Shown here: in pieces, positions 1 through 8,739 of the stretch
Layout: each line of letters opens with the position of its first letter
How positions within the stretch are numbered: the first letter of the stretch is position 1
Source: Ketobacter sp964016105
GTDB lineage: Bacteria; Pseudomonadota; Gammaproteobacteria; Pseudomonadales; Ketobacteraceae
Direction: 5' to 3'
DNA length: 64,000 nucleotides
Assembly (NCBI GenBank): GCA_964016105.1
Contig: CAXHEX010000012.1
Coordinates: forward strand, 59,990-123,989
Translations under genes and position numbers: made by a program
Notes under the pieces: model-generated
Seen by the model: only the letters and a program-made list of their open reading frames with translations
What the model was told of the DNA's origin: nothing
Databases searched by the model: none

Positions 1-389
1 CTGATCAGCTACCCAAGGTTGAGGTGTTCACGTTGATGAGTGTCTCGGGTGTCAATGATTCCTCGGAGCCGGGTTCCGGGATCGATTTCAGCTCCCGTAA
101 CGAGGATCGAATCAGTGTTTCAGAAGTCCCGTTGCTGACACCGGCCGAGCTGATAACCCTACCCAAGGGACAGGCCTTTGCACTCCTGGAAGGTGGGCAG
201 CTATGGAAGATTCGCATGCCGTTGCCCGCAACGGACTCGGATATGCCTGAGACGCTCACCGAGATAACCAATGAGATGGAGCGCACCTACATCACCAACG
301 ATCACTGGTACCGCGTGCAGGAACCGTGGTGGGGAGCCGCGCCGGACGTCAGCGAGCCCGAGGTAGAACCGGAGGCCTCCGATGGCTGA
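1..389 (+). CDS. traD: TraD-type conjugative coupling protein, C-terminal end (cut by window start)
   Basis: The frame is open from base 3 to the stop at 387-389, so the gene starts upstream of the window. What remains is an acidic, Ser/Glu/Pro-rich C-terminal tail with the segment LPKGQAFALLEGGQLWKIRMP, which is characteristic of the end of ICE-type TraD coupling ATPases. These proteins link the relaxosome to the type IV secretion channel at the inner membrane. The ATPase domains are not in the window, so the call rests on the tail and on the next genes, which follow TraD in this ICE family. Its stop overlaps the start of the following membrane protein gene (382), suggesting translational coupling. 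Confidence 0.75.
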   Translation, partial: DQLPKVEVFTLMSVSGVNDSSEPGSGIDFSSRNEDRISVSEVPLLTPAELITLPKGQAFALLEGGQLWKIRMPLPATDSDMPETLTEITNEMERTYITNDHWYRVQEPWWGAAPDVSEPEVEPEASDG

Positions 390-1116
390 GGCTGTCGCAG
401 ATCCTCGTCGCCGGGTAGTTCAGCAAGGACTGTTTTCGAAGACCTTATCGGCTGTCGCGAAGGTCATCCTGTGGTTATTGTTTTCGCTGTTGTTCTCTAT
501 CATCGTGGAGTGGGCAGGCATGGTGCTTTGGTGGCCGGATGAAGGGGTCGATCACAGCCGTACCATGCTGGTCACGGAGATCAGCTACCTCGACAATGAT
601 TTCCGTCGCAGTGTTGTGACCTCCGATCCGGCGCGATTCGCCAAACGGTTCGCCGATAATTCCTACCACTACCTTTTCGAGGTGACGCGGTTTGCGGATT
701 TCATCCAATGGGTGTCACTGCCTCCGCGGAAGTACGAGCAGGGCGTAAGGGCGACGCTGCATAAGGCCTATAAACCCATGGCAGAGTACGTACTGGCCAT
801 GATGCAGGTGACCCAAGTGTTCTCAGTGCGCCTTGCCATTTTGACCCTGGCGATGCCGATCTTCCTGCTGTTTAGCCTGGTCGCGCTCGTCGATGGATTG
901 GTGCAGCGAGATCTGCGGAGGTGGGGCGGGGGTAGGGAGAGTTCCTTCGTCTACCACTATGCGAAGAAGGCGGCATTACCTTTGGTTGTCCTGACCTGGG
1001 TGACCTATCTCGCCTTGCCGTTCAGTCTGCATCCGACCTTCGTTATCTTGCCGTTTGCAACGTTGTTCGCGCTAACGGTGGCGGTCACAGCGAGCACATT
1101 CAAGAAGTACCTGTGA
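382..1116 (+). CDS. ICE membrane protein, TIGR03747/DUF4400 (PFL_4697) family
   Basis: This 244-residue inner-membrane protein belongs to the ICE conjugation set. Hydrophobic segments lie near residues 28-51, 150-172, 198-216 and 218-238, with a soluble region of about 95 residues after the first. Members always sit just after traD in PFL_46xx/47xx ICEs. Their exact job in the mating channel is not established. The start overlaps the traD stop by 8 bp. Family assignment is from sequence style and position, and I am fairly sure of it. Confidence 0.8.
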   Translation: MAEAVADPRRRVVQQGLFSKTLSAVAKVILWLLFSLLFSIIVEWAGMVLWWPDEGVDHSRTMLVTEISYLDNDFRRSVVTSDPARFAKRFADNSYHYLFEVTRFADFIQWVSLPPRKYEQGVRATLHKAYKPMAEYVLAMMQVTQVFSVRLAILTLAMPIFLLFSLVALVDGLVQRDLRRWGGGRESSFVYHYAKKAALPLVVLTWVTYLALPFSLHPTFVILPFATLFALTVAVTASTFKKYL

Positions 1117-1160
1117 ATAGAATGAAGCGAGAGGTCTTCGCATCGGATCTCTTGTTCAGA

Positions 1161-1200
1161 AACCCCGCACTTGTCTGAATTGATTTTCCATATCTAGTCC
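1161..1200 (+). promoter_or_regulatory. Putative shared transfer-operon control element, copy 1
   Basis: The block begins AACCCCGCAC and continues with GAAT, GATTTTC and TATC at fixed spacing. A closely similar block lies at 8651-8690. Both sit in the only two transfer-gene gaps above 100 bp and both lie 80-90 bp before a start codon. This copy precedes the RAQPRD gene. It is probably a promoter or activator site; no clean sigma-70 boxes stand out. Confidence 0.45.
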
Positions 1201-1250
1201 TCCCCGAATCCCCCACCATGCGCGTCATGCGCAACACGGGGAGGACATCC

Positions 1251-1553
1251 ATGCAAATTACCAAACTGCTGGTCTCAGGACTGCTGGCGGCTGTATTGCC
1301 GGTTCAGTTTGCCATTGCTGACGCAGACGGTGAGCGGGCGGCACTCGCCCGGATTATCCACGAACTACAGGCAATCGATCCGCTGATCACGGAAGCGGCT
1401 TCGCAAGCCAATCCGGATGCCCGCGTTCGTTTCCAGTATGAGTGGCTGCGCCAGGATCTTGATCGGATTCGACTCGGGATCCAGGAGCACGTCGATGCAC
1501 CACGTTCGGAGCCAAGGACTTTCCCGCCGCTGCGCGGCGATTACCGTCGGTGA
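1251..1553 (+). CDS. RAQPRD-family ICE protein (exported)
   Basis: A protein of about 100 residues with an N-terminal signal peptide (hydrophobic stretch at roughly residues 6-20, ending in an Ala-rich site) and a C-terminal half rich in Arg, Glu and Pro. This matches the RAQPRD family (TIGR01690) found at this place in ICE transfer clusters. I prefer the ATG at 1251 because GGGAGGA lies just before it at the right distance. An in-frame ATG at 1218 would put 11 charged residues before the signal. It probably acts in the periplasm; the function is unknown. It opens a new transcription unit after a gap of about 130 bp. Confidence 0.8.
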   Translation: MQITKLLVSGLLAAVLPVQFAIADADGERAALARIIHELQAIDPLITEAASQANPDARVRFQYEWLRQDLDRIRLGIQEHVDAPRSEPRTFPPLRGDYRR

Positions 1554-1562
1554 TGTCAGGTC

Positions 1563-1793
1563 ATGACGGCTGCACAGAATACGGCATTTCAAGCGGGCTC
1601 CGGTTTTACACCGGCCACGTTGCTGACCGGCATCGCATCGGTCGTGCTGGTGCTGGCCTTCGTCTGGGTTATTTGGGTCTCGCTGGGCACCTTCCGTGCC
1701 TGGCAGAACGGGCAGGTCGTTTTGTTCGATGTGGTCTGGTCGGCACTGCGCGCCAGCATCGTGCTCATGGTGTTGGGTTTTTATCTGCGGTAG
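1563..1793 (+). CDS. ICE small membrane protein, TIGR03758 (PFL_4701) family
   Basis: A 76-residue protein with two hydrophobic helices, near residues 20-43 and 58-75, separated by a short polar loop containing a Trp-Gln-Asn-Gly turn. Size, topology and place between RAQPRD and TIGR03745 match the TIGR03758 family of mating-pair-formation proteins. It starts 9 bp after the RAQPRD stop. By analogy with VirB2/VirB3-like small subunits it may be a minor channel or pilus component, but this is inference. Confidence 0.78.
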   Translation: MTAAQNTAFQAGSGFTPATLLTGIASVVLVLAFVWVIWVSLGTFRAWQNGQVVLFDVVWSALRASIVLMVLGFYLR

Positions 1794-1878
1794 CGGCCAT
1801 TGGCCATTGTCGCAGGGGTTCGGGGAGTTCCCCGGTATTCATAACAGGGGGCAACCCCGTTACCTCGGAGAGAAAGTA

Positions 1879-2229
1879 ATGATGAAAAAAGCAGTAAAAA
1901 AGGTGGTAACCGCAGCTGGGTTGCTCGCAGTTACGGCAAGTCAGTCGGTATTCGCGGCGTTGCCGACCCCGGTGGCACCCAGTACCGCACCCGCAGCCGG
2001 TGACTGGATTGGGCTCATTTCGGGTTACATCAAGGATGGTGGTCTGGTTCTGGGTCTGGCGATTGCTGTGCTGGGCTTCCTGTGGATTGCCTATCTCGGT
2101 TTCGCCAAGTTCAACGAGGCTCGCCAGGGCAAGGCCGAATGGGCCGAAGTGGGCGTGCTCGGCATAGTCGGTGCGATCGTACTGATCTTTGCAAGCTACC
2201 TGCTCACCGAAGCCGCGGGCGTCATTTAA
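1879..2229 (+). CDS. ICE membrane protein, TIGR03745 (PFL_4702) family, pilin-like
   Basis: A 116-residue protein with a Lys-rich N terminus, a signal-like helix ending in an Ala-rich site near residue 30, and two further membrane helices near 56-74 and 90-112. This is the layout of VirB2-type pilins. Start: tandem ATGs at 1879 and 1882 follow GGAGAG. It belongs to the TIGR03745 family by pattern and by position. An 85-bp gap precedes it. Its probable role is pilus or channel subunit in the inner membrane or envelope. Confidence 0.78.
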   Translation: MMKKAVKKVVTAAGLLAVTASQSVFAALPTPVAPSTAPAAGDWIGLISGYIKDGGLVLGLAIAVLGFLWIAYLGFAKFNEARQGKAEWAEVGVLGIVGAIVLIFASYLLTEAAGVI

Positions 2230-2232
2230 CCC

Positions 2233-2613
2233 ATGTCGGATCGAGACGACATTCTGGCCGACCGGCTGAATGTAGAGCCGGCGATCTTCAAGGGCTGCTC
2301 GTCGTCCGAACTGGGCATCATCGTGGGTGTGGCCGCGCTCATCTGGTTACCCGTTAGCCTCCTCCTGGCGGGTTTGTTGGGCGCGGTCACCATGGGGTTC
2401 GGCATGGCCGGTGTCGGTGTCGTGGGAACAGTCATCGTTATGGCGGGGCTGTTCCAGCGGCTGAAACGTGGCCGACCGGATGGCTATTACCAACAACAGA
2501 TTGCCATCTGGTTGTCGGATCATGGTCTGCGCAGCTCGCCGTTCATTCGGCGCAGTGGCGCCTGGGATATCGGGAGAACACGGTATGCGACGTTACCGCA
2601 CCGAGATCGATAA
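2233..2613 (+). CDS. Conjugal transfer protein, TIGR03750 (PFL_4703-type) family
   Basis: This 126-residue protein has a polar N terminus followed by two adjacent hydrophobic helices (roughly residues 28-48 and 52-74) and a short basic C-terminal domain. The shape is that of VirB3/TraL-like proteins, which anchor the VirB4 ATPase to the membrane. It matches TIGR03750 and is immediately downstream of the pilin-like gene (3-bp gap). Its end overlaps the next gene's start by about 29 bp. Confidence 0.78.
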   Translation: MSDRDDILADRLNVEPAIFKGCSSSELGIIVGVAALIWLPVSLLLAGLLGAVTMGFGMAGVGVVGTVIVMAGLFQRLKRGRPDGYYQQQIAIWLSDHGLRSSPFIRRSGAWDIGRTRYATLPHRDR

Positions 2614-3238
2614 CGTTCGCGCTCACCTGCGCTCACTATGGGTGGTGATCGGCCTTCAGTTCGTCGTGATCCTGGTTCTCTGGTTTGGCTGGAGCCAGGC
2701 GCCGAAGCAGATGACGGTTCATGTCCCTCCCGACCTGCGCTCCGGGGCGACACTCTCGGTCGACGAAGTGCCGGCGGCAAATGTTTATGCCTTTGCCTTT
2801 TACATCTTCCAGCAGCTTAACCGTTGGCCCGACGATGGAGCCAAGGACTATGGCAAGGCTATCTTCCGCATCTCTCCGTATGTGACGCCGCGATATCGGA
2901 CGGAACTCATGGCCGATCTGGAACAGAAAGGCCGTAAGGGTGAGCTGGCCTACCGGGTTCGAGGTGTGCATGAGATTGCCGGACATGGTTACGAGGAACG
3001 TCGCGTCGATGTGCTCGCGCCAGGCATTTGGGTGGTCTGGCTGGATCTCGACCTGTTCGAGTCGGTGAAAGGCATGACGGTGAAGAAAACCGCCATTCGC
3101 TATCCCTTGCGGGTGGTCAGTCTCGCAGTCGATCCGGAAGCCAATCCCTGGGGGCTGGCGTTGGACGGCTTTGCGAGTGACGGGCCGCGCCGGCTGGAAG
3201 AATCGGAACTCGGTGTAGATGCCGGGCAAGAACAATAG
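2585..3238 (+). CDS. ICE protein TIGR03746/DUF2895 family, VirB8/TraE-like
   Basis: A protein of about 217 residues: short cytoplasmic start, one membrane helix near residues 18-38, then a periplasmic domain of about 175 residues. This bitopic layout is that of TraE/VirB8 core scaffold proteins, and the sequence matches the DUF2895/TIGR03746 family. I take the ATG at 2585, inside the end of the preceding gene, because the helix then lies where the family has it; a longer in-frame reading exists but adds residues unlike the family. It ends 12 bp before the next start. Confidence 0.8.
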   Translation: MRRYRTEIDNVRAHLRSLWVVIGLQFVVILVLWFGWSQAPKQMTVHVPPDLRSGATLSVDEVPAANVYAFAFYIFQQLNRWPDDGAKDYGKAIFRISPYVTPRYRTELMADLEQKGRKGELAYRVRGVHEIAGHGYEERRVDVLAPGIWVVWLDLDLFESVKGMTVKKTAIRYPLRVVSLAVDPEANPWGLALDGFASDGPRRLEESELGVDAGQEQ

Positions 3239-3250
3239 CAGGAGCAACCC

Positions 3251-4048
3251 ATGCGAAAAAAAACATCGAACCATTCCGTAATGGCTACCTGGCTGGGCGT
3301 GACGCTGCTCTTGATGCAGTCGCTCGTGCAGGCCGAGACGGAAACGCTTGAGCGGATCGAGTGGAAGAAAGCACCGATCCGGTTGGAACTCGCAGTGGGT
3401 CAGGAACAGCGGATTGAATTTCCCGCCGCAGTAAAGGTGGGTGTGCCGGCCTCCGTTCAGGGTGTGTTGCGCACGCAGAGTGTCAACGGGATGGTCTACC
3501 TGTTGGCGCACACGTCCTTCGGATCCAACCGGCTCATGGTGCGTGAACTCGATAGTGGACGACTCTATCTGCTCGATGTCACGGCCACTGAAGATGGTGG
3601 GCCGGGTCATCCGATTCAAATTTATGTGACGGGTGAACAGGGCAGTGAGAAAGATCAGGCGACTGCCGGACATGAGCCGGAACAGGAGCGGCCTGATTTT
3701 ATTCAGCTGACCCGCTTCGCCGTCCAACAGCTCTATGCCCCGGCTCGCCTGGTCAAAGATCAGCCTGGTATTGTTCGGGTGCCGGTCAGCCGTGATCCTG
3801 TCGATCTGTACCATGGTGGCGTCGTCGAAGGGGTCCCGCTGGTGGCATGGCGCGCCAATGGTCTCTATGTCACAGCGGTCAAGCTCACCAACCGTACCGA
3901 ACAGGCGCTAACACTGGACCCACGCAATATTCGGGGCACCTGGCTGACGGCAACCTTTCAGCACCACCGTCTGCTTCCCAAAGGCGATGAAGCTGATACC
4001 ACGGCTGTGTATCTGATCTCTGCCCGGCCATTCGGCATTTCGCACTAG
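3251..4048 (+). CDS. ICE protein TIGR03749 (PFL_4704) family, TraK/VirB9-like
   Basis: This 265-residue protein has an N-terminal signal peptide (hydrophobic segment about residues 14-27, cleavage near an Ala-Glu) and a beta-rich periplasmic body. The motif ELAVGQEQRIEFP near residue 46 resembles TraK/VirB9 secretins. It belongs to TIGR03749 and lies between the VirB8-like and VirB10-like genes, as expected for the outer-membrane core complex. GGAGCA precedes the ATG. Confidence 0.8.
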   Translation: MRKKTSNHSVMATWLGVTLLLMQSLVQAETETLERIEWKKAPIRLELAVGQEQRIEFPAAVKVGVPASVQGVLRTQSVNGMVYLLAHTSFGSNRLMVRELDSGRLYLLDVTATEDGGPGHPIQIYVTGEQGSEKDQATAGHEPEQERPDFIQLTRFAVQQLYAPARLVKDQPGIVRVPVSRDPVDLYHGGVVEGVPLVAWRANGLYVTAVKLTNRTEQALTLDPRNIRGTWLTATFQHHRLLPKGDEADTTAVYLISARPFGISH

Positions 4049-4056
4049 GGCTTACC

Positions 4057-5466
4057 ATGGCAATTGCAACCTCCAACCGACTCTTACCCCTGCTTGCCGG
4101 CGCCGTTGTGCTGATGCTGGTATTCGTCACCCTGAAATCCTGTTCGCAGGAACCTGAAGATGCACTCGTTCTGGAGAGCGTGCCCCAGGCGCCTGCGCCG
4201 GATGCGGACAGTCCTGCCGATACCATCAAGACGCTGACGGCCAATGTCGCGTCCATGACCACGGAAGTACAGGCTTTACGCAAGGACAATGACCAGCTGC
4301 GCAAAGAGAACCGCGATCTGCTGGCCAACCGTCACCAGATCGAGGAGAACGTCACTACCCGGGTCAAGCGTGAGCTGCTCTCCCATGAAAAAGACCGGGA
4401 GTCACGCGACCGGATAGATGCCGGTGTGCTTTCTTCCCTGACGGCACGTGTGGATGCGCTGTCCCAGTCTCTTTCCCAGCGTTACCCCAACCAAAGTGGC
4501 AGTGACATCCCGGTGGGTCTTGGCCTCGATGACGTCGGAGAGGGAGCTGCAACTTCCGACAGCCTGATCTGGGTCGAACCGCTGGATAGCGTCGACGATG
4601 CTGCGTTAGAGGCCAATGGAAACAGTTTGCTGCAGAGGGTAGGTCAGTCGACCGGAAGTGCGTTGACATCGGCGACTGAAAAGACTCCAAAAATTAAACA
4701 GGCACTGACTCAGGAACTCAGCACCGTCCATCCCGTTTATACGGTTCCCCGTAACGCCACCCTGATCGGTTCGACGGCCATGACGGCCCTGGTAGGCCGG
4801 GTGCCGGTGCAAGGACAGGTCCGTGATCCGATGCCGTTCAAGGTCATCACCGGCGCAGATAATCTGGCCGCCAATGGTCTCACGGTGCCGGGCGTTCAAG
4901 GCATGGTGTGGAGTGGGACCGCTGTTGGAGACTGGACGCTTTCATGTGTGACCGGTCGCCTCGATTCGGTCACCTTCGTTTTCGAGGATGGCACCATCCG
5001 AACCATTTCCGGCGATGACCGAGGCAATCAGGGAGGTGGCTCAGAGAAGCCGCTGGGCTGGATCTCCGACGAACAGGGCATCCCCTGCATCACCGGTGAA
5101 CGCAAGACCAACGCGCCGGCCTTTCTTAGCCAACGGATCGGTGTGATGGCCATCCAGGCTGCGGCGGAAGCGGCGGCCAATGCCGAGACAACATCGGTGG
5201 TGAGCAATGCGGGCAGTGTCACCAGCAGCGTCAGCGGCGATACCGGCCGCTTCGTGTTGGGCAAGACCATTTCCGGCGGTAGTGAGGAAGTGTCGAAGTG
5301 GCTGCTGGAGCGCCAGTCCCAGAGCTTCGACGCCGTCTTCGTCCCGGCCGGCATCCGTATTGCCATCCATGTAGACCGGGAACTCCCTATTGATTTCGAT
5401 ACCACTGGCAGGAAATTGACCCATGAAACCGTCCTCGACCCCTATCGCCGTACTCGGCTTGATTAG
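4057..5466 (+). CDS. ICE protein TIGR03752 (PFL_4705) family, TraB/VirB10-like
   Basis: A 469-residue protein with an N-terminal membrane helix (about residues 10-27), an Ala/Pro/Asp-rich stretch, a coiled coil of about 80 residues with repeated Lys-Glu and Leu heptads (about 55-140), and a C-terminal domain like TraB/VirB10. Such proteins span from the inner membrane to the outer-membrane pore and couple ATP use to channel opening. The gene overlaps the following lipoprotein gene by 44 bp in another frame, an unusually long overlap but common in this ICE family. Confidence 0.82.
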   Translation: MAIATSNRLLPLLAGAVVLMLVFVTLKSCSQEPEDALVLESVPQAPAPDADSPADTIKTLTANVASMTTEVQALRKDNDQLRKENRDLLANRHQIEENVTTRVKRELLSHEKDRESRDRIDAGVLSSLTARVDALSQSLSQRYPNQSGSDIPVGLGLDDVGEGAATSDSLIWVEPLDSVDDAALEANGNSLLQRVGQSTGSALTSATEKTPKIKQALTQELSTVHPVYTVPRNATLIGSTAMTALVGRVPVQGQVRDPMPFKVITGADNLAANGLTVPGVQGMVWSGTAVGDWTLSCVTGRLDSVTFVFEDGTIRTISGDDRGNQGGGSEKPLGWISDEQGIPCITGERKTNAPAFLSQRIGVMAIQAAAEAAANAETTSVVSNAGSVTSSVSGDTGRFVLGKTISGGSEEVSKWLLERQSQSFDAVFVPAGIRIAIHVDRELPIDFDTTGRKLTHETVLDPYRRTRLD

Positions 5467-5845
5467 CCTGGTGCTGGCCGGTTGCGCCAGCACCAAGGAC
5501 ACCGTATTACCTCAGGATGGCCCTTCGATGAAGGCGATCTATGAGGGCCACGTGCATGAGATGAATGCCGACAATCCCCAGGTCATTCGTGGTGAGCTGG
5601 GTGATCGGCCTATCGTCGCGGGTGAAGCGGCGCTGCATGGTTATACACGAGATGCTTTTAACGAGATCGATGTGCTGTTTCCTCGCCTGCCTAATCCGAC
5701 GCTGGTGATGTACATCTTCCCGCACCTGGCCGGTTATGCCGGCGCACCTGTGCCTGGCTATACGACCGCCTTCCCGATGTATGAACAGGTGGAATATGCG
5801 CTACCCGGTGAAGTCCGTAGCCATCAGGGTGGTATCCGCCGGTGA
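5423..5845 (+). CDS. Conjugal transfer lipoprotein, TIGR03751 family, TraV/VirB7-like
   Basis: A 140-residue lipoprotein. The signal ends in the lipobox LAGC with the acylated Cys at residue 21. The mature part has aromatic and Pro-rich stretches as in TIGR03751 proteins. In type IV systems such lipoproteins stabilise the VirB9-like subunit at the outer membrane. The start lies inside the upstream gene, and its end overlaps the ATPase gene start by 4 bp (GTGA). Confidence 0.82.
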   Translation: MKPSSTPIAVLGLISLVLAGCASTKDTVLPQDGPSMKAIYEGHVHEMNADNPQVIRGELGDRPIVAGEAALHGYTRDAFNEIDVLFPRLPNPTLVMYIFPHLAGYAGAPVPGYTTAFPMYEQVEYALPGEVRSHQGGIRR

Positions 5846-8622
5846 GTTTCATGAAATCAGTCCCTACGCCCTCAAAGCGAGAGGAGCAAAGCGACGACTG
5901 CAGGGATGCAGGAGGTAGAGCGACGCGGGATGCCAAAGCCGAAGACTTGCCTGTCACCACGAACCAGGTCAAGCAGCTGTATGGACGCCCGCCGTCGTTT
6001 ACCGACTTCCTGCCGTGGATGGAATACAACCCGGCAAGCCGTACCTTTCTGCTGGAAGACGGGATCAGTGTCGGCGCCCTGTTCGAGCTGACCCCGGCCG
6101 GTACTGAGGCGCGTACACCTGCGTTCATGACCCAGTTGCGCGATGCGATCCAGACCGCGCTGACCGATGCGATTCCTGAAGAAGACGACGCACCGTGGAT
6201 CTTGCAGGTGTACGTCCAGGACGATCCGAGTCTTCAGGGGTTCGAGAAGGAGATCGCGGACTATGCTCAACCTGGTGCGCGTGAGTCAGGCTATACCCGC
6301 CACTTCCAGCAAACATTGTCGGAGCATCTCGCCCGGATTACACGTCCCGGTGGTCTCTTTGAGGACACCGCGGTGACCGGTACCCAGTGGCGAGGCCAGG
6401 TCAGGCGTGTGCGGGCCACGTTATACCGTCGTCTGAAACCCAATGGTCGGGTGCCTTCCGCCGTGGAAATCGAGGAATCCCTGAACGATGTGGCCACCAA
6501 GTGGGTAGCCTCACTCGCCTCGGCCGGAATTCGGGTACGCCGCGGTACAGGTCGGGACCTCTACGAATGGTTGCTGAAATGGTTCAACCCAAGGCCTGAA
6601 ATTACGGGTGGTGATCCCGATAAGTTGCTGGAGATTGCCCCCTATCCGGGGGATGAAGACCTGCCGTTCGGGCATGATCTTGCCGAGCGCCTGACGCTGA
6701 CGATGCCCCGCTCAGATAACGCTTCGGCGACGTGGTGGTTCGATGACCTACCTCATACGTTGGTGACCATCCAGGGACTGCGCCGAGCGCCCGAGGTCGG
6801 TCACATGACCGCAGAGCGACAGGCCGGCGATCATGTCTTCTCACTGTTTGACCGATTCCCCGAATACACCGTGATGGTGCTGACCCTGACGGCCAAGCCT
6901 CAGGACTTTACTCGTAATCATATCGCCCAGGTCAAACGGGCCGCAGTTGGGGATTCCGCGGAGGCCGAGCTCACCAAGGAAGACGCCGAGGCCGTGGAGC
7001 GGGAGATGGCGCGCGGTAACAAGCTCTATCCGCTAGGCATTGCGTTCTATGTGCGTGGGAACGATATGAAGACCCTGCGCGCCAATGTCAATCAGTTGAA
7101 CGCGTTGTTGTTGCCAAACGGGCTGCAACCGATTCTCCACGAAGCCGATCTGCTGGCACTCGACAGCTATATCCGCAATCTTCCCATGGCATACGATGCC
7201 ACATTGGAGAAATCCAGTCGCCGATCACGACTGGTGTTCTCCAGTCACACGGCGAATCTGCTACCCCTGTACGGCCGATCCAAAGGTACCGGCCACCCGG
7301 GCCTGGTGTTCTTCAACCGGGGAGCCGAACCCCTCGTGTTCGATCCCCTGCATCGGGCCGACCGCAAGAAGAACGCACACATGCTGATCCTCGGTCCCAC
7401 TGGCGCCGGCAAGTCGGCAATGCTGGTCTATCTGCTGCAACAGATGGCCGCCATGTACCGACCGCGCATCTTTATCATCGAGGCCGGCGGTTCCTTCTCA
7501 TTGCTGGGTCAGCAGTTTCAGGCCCATGGTCTGGCCGTCAACCAGGTCACCCTGAATCCGAATACCGATGTCAGTCTGCCGCCTTTTGCTGATGCCTTGC
7601 GTGTGTTGCAGAAAGAACGTCAGCAGCAATTGCGCGATGATCCGGACGCACTGGAAGACGACGACGAGCTGGATGAGGAGGGCACCGGCCGTGACGTGCT
7701 CGGCGAAATGGAGATCGCGGCCCGTATCATGATAACCGGGGGTGACGAACGCGAGGATGCGCGCATGACCCGGGCCGACCGGCTGTTGATCCGTAATGCG
7801 ATTTTCCTGGCGGCCAAAACTGTCAAGGAGACAGGCCGCGATCAGGTGCTCACCCAGGATGTCGTCGCTGCACTCCAAAGTATCGGTCACGATGAAAGCC
7901 TGCCGGACCACCGGCGCAACCGGGCCATCGAGATGGGTGACGGCATGGCGCTGTTTTGTTCAGGCCTCGCCGGACACTTTTTTAACCGTCCGGGCACGCC
8001 CTGGCCCAAGGCGGACATCACGATTCTGGAGATGGGAATACTGGCCCGGGAAGGCTACGAAGATCAGCTCACCGTCGCTTACATCTCCATGATGAGCCAT
8101 ATCAACGATCTGGTAGAACGCCACCAGCACGATGCAAGGCCGACACTGGTGGTGACCGACGAAGGGCACATCATTACCACCAATCCGTTGCTAGCCCCCT
8201 ATGTGGTCAAGATCACCAAGATGTGGCGCAAGCTCGGCGCCTGGTTCTGGATTGCCACCCAGAATCTGGAAGACTTCCCGGATGCCAGTCGCAAGATGCT
8301 CAACATGATGGAGTGGTGGTTGTGCCTGGTAATGCCCAAGGAAGAAGTTGAGCAGATTGCACGCTTCAAGGACCTGACTGACGTGCAACGCAGCCTGTTG
8401 CTGTCGGCTCGCAAGGAGCCTGGCAAGTATGTCGAGGGTGTCGTGCTTTCCGACAATATGGAAGCGCTATTTCGTAATGTCCCGCCGCCGCTATCACTTG
8501 CGCTTGCCATGACCGAGAAACACGAAAAGGCCGAGCGTGGCGCGATTATGCGGGAGCGCAATTGCAGCGAACTCGAGGCGGTGCATGTCATCGCTGAACG
8601 CATCGCAAAGAAACGCGGTTAG
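5842..8622 (+). CDS. Conjugative transfer ATPase, TIGR03744 (PFL_4706) family, VirB4/TraC-like
   Basis: This 926-residue protein is the large assembly ATPase of the mating channel. Walker A (GPTGAGKS) is at residues 518-525, and Walker B ends in the Asp-Glu-Gly at about 773-775. The first 450 residues form the VirB4 N-terminal domain. An acidic insert of Glu/Asp lies near residues 600-612. The GTG start at 5842 overlaps the lipoprotein stop. An in-frame ATG nine bases downstream is an alternative start. Confidence 0.88.
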   Translation: MSFMKSVPTPSKREEQSDDCRDAGGRATRDAKAEDLPVTTNQVKQLYGRPPSFTDFLPWMEYNPASRTFLLEDGISVGALFELTPAGTEARTPAFMTQLRDAIQTALTDAIPEEDDAPWILQVYVQDDPSLQGFEKEIADYAQPGARESGYTRHFQQTLSEHLARITRPGGLFEDTAVTGTQWRGQVRRVRATLYRRLKPNGRVPSAVEIEESLNDVATKWVASLASAGIRVRRGTGRDLYEWLLKWFNPRPEITGGDPDKLLEIAPYPGDEDLPFGHDLAERLTLTMPRSDNASATWWFDDLPHTLVTIQGLRRAPEVGHMTAERQAGDHVFSLFDRFPEYTVMVLTLTAKPQDFTRNHIAQVKRAAVGDSAEAELTKEDAEAVEREMARGNKLYPLGIAFYVRGNDMKTLRANVNQLNALLLPNGLQPILHEADLLALDSYIRNLPMAYDATLEKSSRRSRLVFSSHTANLLPLYGRSKGTGHPGLVFFNRGAEPLVFDPLHRADRKKNAHMLILGPTGAGKSAMLVYLLQQMAAMYRPRIFIIEAGGSFSLLGQQFQAHGLAVNQVTLNPNTDVSLPPFADALRVLQKERQQQLRDDPDALEDDDELDEEGTGRDVLGEMEIAARIMITGGDEREDARMTRADRLLIRNAIFLAAKTVKETGRDQVLTQDVVAALQSIGHDESLPDHRRNRAIEMGDGMALFCSGLAGHFFNRPGTPWPKADITILEMGILAREGYEDQLTVAYISMMSHINDLVERHQHDARPTLVVTDEGHIITTNPLLAPYVVKITKMWRKLGAWFWIATQNLEDFPDASRKMLNMMEWWLCLVMPKEEVEQIARFKDLTDVQRSLLLSARKEPGKYVEGVVLSDNMEALFRNVPPPLSLALAMTEKHEKAERGAIMRERNCSELEAVHVIAERIAKKRG

Positions 8623-8650
8623 TCGTCGATCTGGCAATTTCTCTTTGATA

Positions 8651-8690
8651 AACCCCGCACGCTTGTGAATCGATTTTCGCTATCGAAGCG
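8651..8690 (+). promoter_or_regulatory. Putative shared transfer-operon control element, copy 2
   Basis: This copy shares AACCCCGCAC, GAAT, GATTTTC and TATC at the same spacing with the block at 1161-1200. It sits in the 117-bp gap after the VirB4-like gene and 80 bp before the next ATG. The repeat of the same block at the start of two transfer transcription units suggests joint control by one activator or sigma factor. Confidence 0.45.
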
Positions 8691-8739
8691 CCTGTTTGCG
8701 CGTCACGATAACACGCATATCGACACAGAGTAGACCACT

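Noticed and set aside
2636..3814. Long minus-strand open frame across the TIGR03746/TIGR03749 genes
   Set aside because: It is antisense to two family-supported transfer genes and its His/Arg-rich product looks like a shadow translation.
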